Shown piece by piece: positions 16,324-23,750 of a stretch of DNA of 64,000 nucleotides. A model generated the notes under the pieces. That model was not told the DNA's origin. It worked only from the letters and a program-made list of their open reading frames with translations, and did not search any database. The DNA comes from an uncultured Kiritimatiellota bacterium (GTDB lineage Bacteria > Verrucomicrobiota > Kiritimatiellia > RFP12 > DVOR01). Made by a program: the position numbers and the translations under genes. How positions within the stretch are numbered: position 1 is the stretch's first letter; each line of letters opens with the position of its first letter. The DNA lies in contig CALXMT010000002.1 in assembly GCA_944389545.1 (NCBI GenBank), forward strand, positions 44,645 to 108,644, read 5' to 3'.

Positions 16324-18021
16324 ATGTTACGTTGGACTGAGACGTTGCTGAACACGTTGCGCGAGCCTCCGCAGGACGCCGAGATTGTCAGCCACAAGTT
16401 GATGATCCGCGCCGGAATGATGCGCAAGCTGGGCGGCGGGCTCTATGTGTATTTGCCGCTAGGCATGCGCGCGTTGCGCAAGATTGAGACCATTGTGCGC
16501 GAGGAAATGGACCGCGCCGGCGCGCAGGAGACCCTCTTCCCCATCCTTCAGCCCGCCGAGCTGTGGAAGCAGACGGGGCGTTGGGAGACGATGGGCCCCG
16601 GGATGTTCCGCGTGAAGGACCGCAAGGACGCGTGGTATGTCCTCGCGCCGACCGCGGAGGAGGCCTTCACCGCCCTGGCCAAGAGCGAAATTTCCTCTTA
16701 CCGTCAGTTGCCCCGCATCATCTATCAGTTGCAGGATAAGTTCCGCGACGAGATTCGTCCGCGCTTCGGCCTCATCCGCGGCAAAGAGTTCATCATGAAG
16801 GACGCCTATAGCTTTGACGCCGACGACGCCGGCGCCGACAAGAGCTATTGGGCGATGCACGCGGCCTATGTGCGCATCTTCGAGCGCGTGGGCCTGAAGG
16901 CCAAGCCCGTCGAGGCCGACACCGGTGACATCGGCGGCAACTTCTCGCATGAGTTCATGGTCTTCGCCGCCAGCGGCGAGGATGGCATCCTGGACTGCCC
17001 CGCGTGCGGTTACGCCGCCAACCAGGAGCGAGCCGAGCGCCGTGTGCAGGTCGTGCCTTACCAGACCGAGGCCGGTGCGCCCGAAGAGGTCGCCACCCCC
17101 GGCCAGCACTCCTGCGAAGAGGTCGCCCGTTTCCTGGGTCGCCCCATCGACCAGATTGTGAAGAGCCTGGTGCTCCTCGTGGGCGGGAAGCCCGTGATGG
17201 TGCTTGTGCCCGGCGACCGCGAGTTGAGCGAGACCAAGCTGCGCCGCCTCTTTGGCGGGGCCAAGGTGGAGGAGGCCGACGAGGCCACCGTCGCCAAGGT
17301 CGCCGGCCCCGTGGGCTCCATCGGACCTGTGGGCGTGGAACTCCCCATCTATGCCGACCGTGCGCTTGAGGGCGCCGCGGATATGGTGGTGGGCGCGAAC
17401 AAGGAAGGTTTTCACCTGGCGCACGTCTCCTTGGCGCGCGACGCGAAGGTCGTTGCCTACGAAGACCTCGTCACCGTGCGTGAGGGCGATTGTTGCCCCA
17501 AGTGCGGCGCGACGCTGACCGTCCGCCGCGGCACCGAGGTCGGTCAGTGCTTCAAGCTCGGCACGAAGTACTCCGCCGCGATGGGCGCGACCTATCTGGA
17601 CGAGCAGGGCGTGGCCAAGCCCCTCATCATGGGCTGCTACGGCATCGGCGTTTCGCGCACGCTTCAGGCCATCGTCGAGCAGAGCAACGACGCCGACGGT
17701 ATCATCTGGCCCGCCTCCGTCGCCCCCTGCCAGGTCAACCTGTTGATTTTGGACCCGGACAACGCCGAGGTCGTCGCCCAGGCCGAGGCCCTCGGCAAGG
17801 CGCTTGAGGCCCGCGGCATCGACGTCTTCGTGGACGACCGTGCGGAGCGCCCCGGCGTCAAGTTCAAAGACGCCGACCTCATCGGTTTGCCCGTGCGCGT
17901 TGTGGCCGGCGCCAAGAGTCTGGCCAAGGGCGGCTTCGAGATCCGCCGCCGCACCGAGCGCGACTCCGTGGTCGTCGCCCCCGACAAGGCCATCGAGACC
18001 ATCGCCGATTTGCTTCGCTGA
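16324..18021 (+). CDS. proS: Prolyl-tRNA synthetase, bacterial (ProRS with editing domain)
   Basis: 565 residues. Class II synthetase that charges tRNA-Pro with proline in the cytoplasm. The N-terminus (MLRWTETLL, SHKLMIRAGMMRKLGGG) and GLIRGKEFIMKDAYSFD are hallmark ProRS sequences. Residues ~220-400 form the insertion (INS/YbaK-like) editing domain that clears Ala-tRNA-Pro, with VGGKPVMVLVPGDRELSE and VGANKEGFH. Motif 3 follows (MGCYGIGVSRTLQAIVEQ), then an anticodon-binding domain. The length matches the usual ~570. ATG 16324 is chosen over the upstream 16282 because the shorter form begins exactly as other ProRS proteins do. It is followed at 35 bp by the HU/IHF gene and then by hisS and gluQ, so tRNA-charging genes are grouped. 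Codons end strongly in C. Confidence 0.97.
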   Translation: MLRWTETLLNTLREPPQDAEIVSHKLMIRAGMMRKLGGGLYVYLPLGMRALRKIETIVREEMDRAGAQETLFPILQPAELWKQTGRWETMGPGMFRVKDRKDAWYVLAPTAEEAFTALAKSEISSYRQLPRIIYQLQDKFRDEIRPRFGLIRGKEFIMKDAYSFDADDAGADKSYWAMHAAYVRIFERVGLKAKPVEADTGDIGGNFSHEFMVFAASGEDGILDCPACGYAANQERAERRVQVVPYQTEAGAPEEVATPGQHSCEEVARFLGRPIDQIVKSLVLLVGGKPVMVLVPGDRELSETKLRRLFGGAKVEEADEATVAKVAGPVGSIGPVGVELPIYADRALEGAADMVVGANKEGFHLAHVSLARDAKVVAYEDLVTVREGDCCPKCGATLTVRRGTEVGQCFKLGTKYSAAMGATYLDEQGVAKPLIMGCYGIGVSRTLQAIVEQSNDADGIIWPASVAPCQVNLLILDPDNAEVVAQAEALGKALEARGIDVFVDDRAERPGVKFKDADLIGLPVRVVAGAKSLAKGGFEIRRRTERDSVVVAPDKAIETIADLLR

Positions 18022-18055
18022 ACCCTTTAGTTTAACCGTCAAAAGGACCCAAAAA

Positions 18056-18403
18056 ATGAACGACGAACTCCCCACCGAGCGTAAGATCCCTTCCACCAGC
18101 ACCCGCCGCGACATCTCCATCGCCATCGCCTCCACCCATCATATCCCCCAGACGCTGGCCTACCAGATCATCGACACCACCTTCGAGGCGCTGTTGGACA
18201 ACCTGAAGGCCAACGGCCACGTTGAGCTGCGTGGCTTCGGCGTCTTCGAAATCGTCGAGCGCAAGGGTCGCAAGGGCCGCAACCCCAAGAAGCCCTCCCA
18301 GGAGGTCTGGATCCCCAACCGCAAGACCATCAAGTTCAAGGCTTCCCGCCTGCTCCGCGATGAGCTTGCCGACGCCAACCTTCCCCCTCGCCTGCGCGAC
18401 TGA
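18056..18403 (+). CDS. HU/IHF-family DNA-binding protein
   Basis: 115 residues from the ATG at 18056, with AAAAGGA upstream; the longer open frame 5' of it is a shadow of proS. Histone-like dimeric DNA-bending protein. The typical HU/IHF pattern is present: RRDISIAIASTHHIPQTLA helices, VELRGFGVFEIVERKGRKGRNP (beta-arm with the GRNP motif near residue 80) and IKFKASRLLRDEL at the end. It has a ~15-residue N-terminal tail and a short C-terminal extension compared with E. coli HU (90 residues). It lies between proS and hisS. It could contribute to nucleoid structure or bind the palindromic intergenic elements; the latter is only a suggestion. Confidence 0.93.
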   Translation: MNDELPTERKIPSTSTRRDISIAIASTHHIPQTLAYQIIDTTFEALLDNLKANGHVELRGFGVFEIVERKGRKGRNPKKPSQEVWIPNRKTIKFKASRLLRDELADANLPPRLRD

Positions 18404-18425
18404 TTCCCGGAGCCTTGTCTCCGTG

Positions 18426-18454
18426 CGGCCGCGACGCCCTCCGGGCCGCGGCCG
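18426..18454 (+). promoter_or_regulatory. GC-rich hairpin ahead of hisS
   Basis: CGGCCGCG (18426-18433) and CGCGGCCG (18447-18454) form a perfect 8-bp stem with a 13-nt loop, 22 bp before the hisS start. There is no run of T after it. It could be a weak terminator for the HU gene or a leader structure affecting hisS. Confidence 0.4.
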
Positions 18455-18475
18455 TATGTATTCTTGGAGGTTTTC

Positions 18476-19738
18476 ATGAGCAACATTTCCTTCGAAGCCC
18501 CGCGCGGCATGCGCGACTTCTATCCGGAAGACATGGTGTGGCGCAACCGCGTCTTTGACGCGTGGCGCGCCGCCGCCGAACGTTTCGGTTTCCAGCCCTA
18601 CGACGCCTGCGTGGTGGAGTCCTTGGAGCTCCTGCAGCGCAAGAGCGGCGAGGAGGTTTCCGAGCAGATTTACGCCTTTGACGACAAGTCCGGTCGCCAC
18701 CTGGCCCTGCGCCCCGAGATGACGCCGACCCTCGCCCGCATGGTCGCCGCCCGTCAGAGCCGCCTCAATTTCCCCATCAAGTGGTACGCCGTCGCCCAAT
18801 GCTTCCGCTATGAGCGCATGACCCGCGGCCGCAAGCGCGAGCACTATCAGCTGAACATGGACATCATCGGCTCCGAGGACGTCCTGTGCGAGGCTGAGAT
18901 CCTGGGCGCCGCCGTCTCCGCGATGCGCGCCATGGGCATGCCCGACGATGCCTGGCGTATCCACGTCTCCAGCCGCGCCCTCTTGGGCGAATTGCTTGCC
19001 CGCAGCGGCATCCCCGCCGAGCAGCACACCTCGGTCTTTGTGGCCCTCGACAAGCGCGGGAAGATTTCCGACGAGGAAATCGCCCACTTGTTGCGTGAGG
19101 CTGGGTTGGACGATACGGCCATCGCCAAGACCTTTGAGCTCCTCGCCGTCACCTCCCTGGAGGGGGCCGAGGCCCTTGCCGGCGCGGATTCCCCCGCGCT
19201 CGCGAACCTGCGCGATCTTTTCGCCCTCGCCGACCGCATGGGCTATGGCGACCTTCTGCAGTTCGACATTTCCGTCATTCGCGGCCTGTCCTACTACACC
19301 GGCATCGTCTTCGAGGCCTTTGACGTTCAGCGCCGTTTCCGCGCCATCTTCGGCGGTGGCCGCTACGACTCCCTCTTGGCGTTGGTCGGCGGCAAGCACA
19401 CCCCTGCTGTCGGCATGGGCTTCGGTGATGTCGTTGTTGGTGAGGTCTTGCGCGAGGTCTTGGGCGATGCTTGCCCCGTCACGCGGCGCGGTTACGCCAT
19501 CGGCTACATGGACGAGGCGCAGCGCCCCGCCGCCATCGGTCTGGCCGCCAAGTTGCGCGCCGAGGGCCACCCCGTCGACCTCTCCTTGGTTGCGCAGAAG
19601 CCCAAGCACTTCTTCTCCAAGGCCGGCGCCTCCGCCGCCAAGTATGCCGTCTTCCTGGGTCCGGACGACATCGCCGCCGGGACCGCCCAGGCCAAGGACC
19701 TCGACACCCGCGAGGCCACCCCGTTGGCCTTGGTCTAA
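18476..19738 (+). CDS. hisS: Histidyl-tRNA synthetase
   Basis: 420 residues from the ATG at 18476 (TGGAGG 5 bases upstream). Class II synthetase attaching histidine to tRNA-His. Motifs: PRGMRDFYPED at the start, ALRPEMTPTLARMV (motif 2 region), RYERMTRGRKREHYQLNMDIIG, LSYYTGIVFEAF (histidine motif) and FGGGRYDSL. A C-terminal ~90-residue anticodon-binding domain follows (YAIGYMDEAQRP to the end). The catalytic core with a C-terminal domain separates it from HisZ, the regulatory paralogue, which has only the core-like region. The length is normal. It is followed directly by gluQ, 8 bp after its stop. Confidence 0.95.
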   Translation: MSNISFEAPRGMRDFYPEDMVWRNRVFDAWRAAAERFGFQPYDACVVESLELLQRKSGEEVSEQIYAFDDKSGRHLALRPEMTPTLARMVAARQSRLNFPIKWYAVAQCFRYERMTRGRKREHYQLNMDIIGSEDVLCEAEILGAAVSAMRAMGMPDDAWRIHVSSRALLGELLARSGIPAEQHTSVFVALDKRGKISDEEIAHLLREAGLDDTAIAKTFELLAVTSLEGAEALAGADSPALANLRDLFALADRMGYGDLLQFDISVIRGLSYYTGIVFEAFDVQRRFRAIFGGGRYDSLLALVGGKHTPAVGMGFGDVVVGEVLREVLGDACPVTRRGYAIGYMDEAQRPAAIGLAAKLRAEGHPVDLSLVAQKPKHFFSKAGASAAKYAVFLGPDDIAAGTAQAKDLDTREATPLALV

Positions 19739-19746
19739 GGAGGACC

Positions 19747-20757
19747 ATGGTGGGCACGACAACGGGCGGTGAATCCGCGACAACGGAGGTCTCCTCCTCC
19801 GCCTTGCCGGTTCAGCATCAACCCGTTGTCCGCCCACACCTTAAATCCGCCGGCGCCCGCCCCTGCGGTCGCCTGGCGCCCTCGCCCACGGGGGCGCTTC
19901 ACCTCGGTAACATCCGCACCTTCATGGTTGCCTGGCTCCAAATGCGGGCCTGCGGCGGCGAGGTGCGGTTGCGTATCGAGGACCTCGACCATCCCAAGCA
20001 CAAAGCCGGCGCGGCGGACGCCCTTATTGAGGATCTGCGGTGGCTCGGCTTTGATTGGGATGGCCCTATCGTCAGGCAGTCCGACCGCTTGCCTATATAT
20101 AAAGAGGCGTTGGAACGCCTCGCGCCGCTCTATCCCTGCTTTTGTTCTCGGGCCGACATCCAAGGCGCCCAATCCGCTCCGCACCCAGGCGAGGTGCTCC
20201 GCTATCCCGGAACTTGCCGCCGTCGTGTCGGCCCCGCGCCGGAAGGCCGCATCCCCGCCTGGCGTCTGCCCCTAGGCCCGGAAGACGATGGCCGCTATGT
20301 CGATGCCTTCGCCGGGCCTCAGACCAAGACCGCGGACGCGCTCACCGGAGACTTTGTCCTTGCTCGCGGCGAGGACCCTGCCTATGTCTTGGCCGTTGTC
20401 GTAGACGACCATGAGATGGGCATCACCGACATCGTCCGCGGCGACGACATCCTCCCCGTCACCCCCGCGCAGAACGTCCTTTATCGGCGCTTGGGTTGGG
20501 AACCGCCGACTTATTGGCACATCCCGTTGGTGGTCGGCCCGGACGGACTGCGTCTGGCCAAGCGCCACGGCGACACCCGCGTTTCGGCCTATCGTGCCGC
20601 GGGTGTCACCCCCGGACGTATCCTTTCGGCCCTTGCGCGTACCTGCGGTTGGCTCGCCCCCGGCGAAAGCGTCTCCTCCCTCGCCGACCTCATCCCCCGC
20701 TTTTCCTCCGACACCATCCCCCACACCCCCCTTGTTTGGCACGATTCCTTGCTTTGA
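19747..20757 (+). CDS. gluQ: Glutamyl-Q tRNA(Asp) synthetase
   Basis: 336 residues. This GluRS-like class I enzyme lacks the anticodon-binding domain and glutamylates queuosine in tRNA-Asp. Seen: GRLAPSPTGALHLGNIRT (HIGH-like motif, residues ~41-58), a zinc-site pattern CFCSR with a later YPGTCRRR, the GDDILPVTPAQNVLYRRLG segment, and LRLAKRHGDTRV as the KMSKS-like loop. It ends there without the ~150-200 residue anticodon domain of GltX, as expected for GluQ. The first ~38 residues are an unconserved Ser/Thr/Pro-rich extension; a start further in is possible, since AAGGAGG is only ~3 bases from the chosen ATG. It follows hisS by 8 bp. Confidence 0.92.
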   Translation: MVGTTTGGESATTEVSSSALPVQHQPVVRPHLKSAGARPCGRLAPSPTGALHLGNIRTFMVAWLQMRACGGEVRLRIEDLDHPKHKAGAADALIEDLRWLGFDWDGPIVRQSDRLPIYKEALERLAPLYPCFCSRADIQGAQSAPHPGEVLRYPGTCRRRVGPAPEGRIPAWRLPLGPEDDGRYVDAFAGPQTKTADALTGDFVLARGEDPAYVLAVVVDDHEMGITDIVRGDDILPVTPAQNVLYRRLGWEPPTYWHIPLVVGPDGLRLAKRHGDTRVSAYRAAGVTPGRILSALARTCGWLAPGESVSSLADLIPRFSSDTIPHTPLVWHDSLL

Positions 20758-20790
20758 CCTAATCATGTCCGTGGAGATCGGCAGGTCTTC

Positions 20791-21040
20791 TTTTCCCGCG
20801 AGGACGCTAGTGCGCGCGAAGCCAGATGGGCTAACGCCGGTCGCTTTGCGGGCAGAATGCCCGCTAATCGCTCCCTCCCGCCCATCGTCTTCGCGCTTAA
20901 CCGTATTTCAGATGTCTTTGGCGCAGGAAAGTGGGGCGCGGGAGGGCGCACAACCGTGTGCCCGGCGTTAGCGCCATACCTTTCCTGCAAGATTTGCGTC
21001 TTTGCGGTCCATTTCTTTTCCCCATTTCCCGTTCTCAGAG
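20791..21040 (+). repeat. Palindromic intergenic repeat E, copy 1
   Basis: About 230 bp, very similar to 58384-58617. Internal stems: GCGGGC-AGAAT-GCCCGC and GGCGCAC-AACC-GTGTGCC (one G-T wobble). An outer pairing of GCAGGAAAG with CTTTCCTGC encloses the second half. The right end reads GTCTTTGCGGTCCAT. It follows the 3' end of gluQ. Confidence 0.85.
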
Positions 21041-21057
21041 GTGGCGTCAACCACCCC

Positions 21058-21170
21058 TTTCTGGACCCTTAAGGGTTTCGACCCCGACCACTATAGGGTC
21101 TCACCCTTGACCACTATAGTGGTTGACCTCGGACCACTATAGGGTCTCACTACGGCCCCTTTAGGGACGT
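21058..21170. repeat. 23-bp TATAG-core repeat array, locus 2
   Basis: Units begin at 21064 (GACCCTTAAGGG), 21086, 21109, 21132 (GACCACTATAGKG) and 21155 (GCCCCTTTAGGG), with spacings of 22, 23, 23 and 23 bp. The order of core variants resembles locus 1. It lies between the convergent gluQ and acyltransferase genes. Confidence 0.9.
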
Positions 21171-21253
21171 GGGTTGATGCCTTTTGGGGAATGTGTTTAA
21201 GGGTGTCTTCCGGGGATGTGATTTAGGCCGGCAAACGCGGAGAGGGGTCACGG

Positions 21254-22249
21254 TCAGTCGTGCGGGTGTGGGTTGGCTTTACCCCATGTCCAACGGATGG
21301 CGGAGAGCCCCGCTCGACGCAATAAGTCCACACACAGTGACACCACAAAGGTGAACACCGCGCACGCGAGAATAATTATGGCTGTCGGGATCCAAGGGTA
21401 ATTGTCGCTTAGCCACACCTCTGGCAACTGATAAAGCACCTCCTTCAGAGGGGACTCATGAAATAGATAGACTCCGAACATGGAAGGGCCGAGGAATGTT
21501 GCCACACGGGTTACCCAATTTGATGGTTTGACAGATATGAAGACGAAAAGCGCTAGAATTGCCGTTATCCAAATGGGAGGTGCGTTATATCCTAATTCGC
21601 CTATCACACGAAGACAAGATTTAGGCATCCCAACGAGGACACGCAGAGGAACGGAGGCGAGCAATACAAGCAACATCCCACACAAGAGTAGGAGTGAATA
21701 GCGTTTCAATCGAACTTGCCAATTTAATAATCGAGCCGTTCTTACTGTGACATAGACAAACATGAGGCTACTGAAAGTATGGGAACTCCAACCTTCGACA
21801 GAGAATGCGGGGAAAAGCAAGACTGGCCCTCTGTTAAAGACGTTTCCCCAATTCAAAATTATGGCAAGTGCGAACAGTCCCCATGCGCCAAGGAGTTTAC
21901 GTGGTGTCTCTTTGAGAGCTTCAAGGCCTGCGTTGAGGATGGGAGCGAGTAGCATTAAAGCGAGGTATGCGGCACCAAACCATCCACCACTCAAAGAAAA
22001 GCGAGGGAATTCATCTTCGACACCAATCAACCACCGTGTTACCATGAAGAACCAGATAGACAGGCTGTAGAAAGCAAACAAGCCGATAAGTTTGAAGAAT
22101 TTTGTAGTAGATGGTCGGATACCATACCAACCTGAGATTGCCACAAAGGCATCAACGGCAGGGATTGTAATGACAAAGAGCAACATTGCGGCCCATGTAC
22201 TAGTCAATGGGCCATGAACACAGCAATGGTGAAGGACAACTATGAACAT
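21254..22249 (-). CDS. Membrane acyltransferase (acyltransferase-3/OafA-like), 5' end interrupted at a C8 tract
   Basis: 331 residues as read from the ATG at 22249. Integral-membrane acyltransferase family 3 transfers acetyl or other acyl groups to cell-surface sugars. Seen: the N-terminal histidines in VVLHH, about nine to ten hydrophobic spans, and FGVYLFHESP near the end. The start is abnormal, because the first conserved helix is cut. Reading further upstream in the same frame gives GIELFRCLLMFIVVLHH, the expected family start, but with no initiator. An ATG at 22311 lies out of frame across eight C residues (G on the plus strand, 22288-22295). One extra C would join MSNTTTPP to this frame and give a complete protein. 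It follows the amidohydrolase stop by 14 bp. It is either phase-off, a frameshift mutant or a sequencing error. Confidence 0.8.
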   Translation of the reverse strand: MFIVVLHHCCVHGPLTSTWAAMLLFVITIPAVDAFVAISGWYGIRPSTTKFFKLIGLFAFYSLSIWFFMVTRWLIGVEDEFPRFSLSGGWFGAAYLALMLLAPILNAGLEALKETPRKLLGAWGLFALAIILNWGNVFNRGPVLLFPAFSVEGWSSHTFSSLMFVYVTVRTARLLNWQVRLKRYSLLLLCGMLLVLLASVPLRVLVGMPKSCLRVIGELGYNAPPIWITAILALFVFISVKPSNWVTRVATFLGPSMFGVYLFHESPLKEVLYQLPEVWLSDNYPWIPTAIIILACAVFTFVVSLCVDLLRRAGLSAIRWTWGKANPHPHD

Positions 22250-22287
22250 CAGCAGGCATCGAAAGAGTTCGATGCCGCCTTCACGTC

Positions 22288-22295
22288 GGGGGGGG
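22288..22295 (-). promoter_or_regulatory. C8 homopolymer, possible phase-variation tract
   Basis: Eight G on the plus strand (C on the coding strand) lie six codons after an ATG at 22311. With nine C the frame runs into the acyltransferase; with eight it reaches a TGA after about 20 codons. Slipped-strand mispairing here would switch the enzyme on and off. Confidence 0.55.
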
Positions 22296-22325
22296 TAGTG
22301 GTATTAGACATAGGATTGGGCAGGC

Positions 22326-23156
22326 TCAGACCAAATCAAGGAGGCGGGCGGCGTTGGTGCCGAAGATGGCGTTTAGGCGGTCTTGGGGAAGGCCCCAGGA
22401 GGCGATGCGTGCGGCGTGTTCCGCGGGGGAGGCCCAGGGCCAGTCGCTGCCAAAGTAGAGGTGCTCCATGGGATGCTCGCGGGCGAAGCGTTGGATGATG
22501 GGCTCGACGCCGGTGGCGGGTTGGAAGGCGAGGTCGACACCGATGGGCTGACCCAGCAGGAGGTCGAGCGTCTCGGGGTGTTTCCAGGCGGCGCAGTGGG
22601 CGCAGACCAGGCGGAGGCCCGGTACCGCTTTGAGCACGCGGAGGATGCGACGCGGAGCAGCGAGGTCGTCCTCGCCTGCGGTGATGTCGTGGCCGGTGTG
22701 GCAGAGGATGGGGAGGCCGGCATCGCGGATGATGGCCATCAGGCGAATCATCGCGGGGTCGTCAAGGGCGACGTTCTGGGAGTAGGGGTGGAGTTTGACC
22801 ATGCGCGCGCCGAGGTCGACCAGGGCCTTGAGGTGGGCGGCGGCATCGGGGTCGAGCGGGTGGAGGGAGATGCAGGGGATGACGCGGCGGGTGGCTTCCT
22901 CGCCCAAGACACCGGAGTTGAGGGCGGTGAGGAAACGGGCCATGTAGGTGTGGTGTTCGGGGCGGGTGGCGATGTTGCAGATCGCCACGCGGTCGAAATC
23001 GGCGGCGGCCTCGGCCCGCAGGAGGTCGGGGACGGTGCCATCGCCGTGCGGCGCGAAACCGGGACAGGTGCGGTGGGCGAGGGCCAGCAGACCGGCGATG
23101 ACCTTTGGGGCCGTGTGGGCCGAGAATGCATGGGAATGCAGGTCGATGCGGATCAT
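22326..23156 (-). CDS. Amidohydrolase-family metal-dependent hydrolase
   Basis: 276 residues. A TIM-barrel hydrolase of the amidohydrolase-2 type (PF04909-like). Metal and active-site residues are visible: HSHAF at residues 7-11 (H-x-H), KLHPYSQN, ILCHTGHD, VCAHCAAW and YFGSDWPW (catalytic aspartate) near 240. Members hydrolyse or decarboxylate diverse small cyclic substrates, so the substrate cannot be called. The start overlaps the trmB stop as ATGA, and the acyltransferase follows, so four genes from the sulfatase down form one operon. Length is normal for the family. Confidence 0.88.
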   Translation of the reverse strand: MIRIDLHSHAFSAHTAPKVIAGLLALAHRTCPGFAPHGDGTVPDLLRAEAAADFDRVAICNIATRPEHHTYMARFLTALNSGVLGEEATRRVIPCISLHPLDPDAAAHLKALVDLGARMVKLHPYSQNVALDDPAMIRLMAIIRDAGLPILCHTGHDITAGEDDLAAPRRILRVLKAVPGLRLVCAHCAAWKHPETLDLLLGQPIGVDLAFQPATGVEPIIQRFAREHPMEHLYFGSDWPWASPAEHAARIASWGLPQDRLNAIFGTNAARLLDLV

Positions 23157-23749
23157 GGCTTGAGGCGGAAGGCGCAGTCGTGGATGGGGTCGCCTTTGGA
23201 GAGGAAGAGGCGTTCGAAGTCCGTCTGCTCATCCTCTGGGCGGACAAGGACGGGGATGGGCTCGAAGCGGGGGTCGGCGGCCAACCAGTTGCGAACCTCG
23301 AGGAAGTAGTCCTCGTGGTCGGTGGACATATAGAAGGCGCCGCCGGGGACGAGGATGCGGGCGAGGATATCGCACATCTCTTGACGGAAGAAACGATTCT
23401 TGTGGTGGCGGCGCTTGGGCCAGGGATCCGGGAAGAAGAGGTAGAGCGCGTTGCAGCAGGCATCCGGCAGGAGTTCGCGGACGAAGCGGCCGGCCTCGAC
23501 GCGGACAAAGGTGAGGTTGTGGAGTGCGCCTTGCTGGGCTTTCTTGGAACATCGACGGAGGCGCTCCATCATGCGCTCGACGGCGATGAAGCGCACCTCC
23601 GGGCGTTTGGCGGCGTTGGCGGCGATGAAGCGCCCGCTGCCACAGCCAATCTCAATCTCAAGGGGCGTGCCTGTGGGGACGAGGTCGCGAAGCGGGAAGT
23701 CGCGGTCGTCTTCTTTGAGTTCAAGGACGTTGGGGAGGATTTCGGTCAT
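23153..23749 (-). CDS. trmB: tRNA (guanine-N7)-methyltransferase
   Basis: 198 residues from the ATG at 23749; the longer open frame is a shadow of the sulfatase end. Methylates G46 in the tRNA variable loop using S-adenosylmethionine. Seen: the SAM-binding EIEIGCGSGRF (residues ~35-45), FIAVERMMERL, the TrmB signature FPDPWPKRRHHKNRF (~115-129) and MSTDHEDYF. Somewhat shorter than the usual 210-240 because of a short N-terminus. Its ATG lies one base after the sulfatase stop and its stop overlaps the amidohydrolase start, so translation is probably coupled. No separate ribosome site is visible. A tRNA modification gene inside a sulfatase operon is an odd arrangement. Confidence 0.95.
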   Translation of the reverse strand: MTEILPNVLELKEDDRDFPLRDLVPTGTPLEIEIGCGSGRFIAANAAKRPEVRFIAVERMMERLRRCSKKAQQGALHNLTFVRVEAGRFVRELLPDACCNALYLFFPDPWPKRRHHKNRFFRQEMCDILARILVPGGAFYMSTDHEDYFLEVRNWLAADPRFEPIPVLVRPEDEQTDFERLFLSKGDPIHDCAFRLKP

Positions 23750-23750
23750 A

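Noticed and set aside
18476..19738. HisZ regulatory paralogue instead of HisS
   Set aside because: A complete C-terminal anticodon-binding domain and all HisRS motifs are present.
19747..20757. Truncated glutamyl-tRNA synthetase (gltX)
   Set aside because: The Cys pattern CFC...YPGTC and the clean end without an anticodon domain match GluQ rather than a broken gltX.
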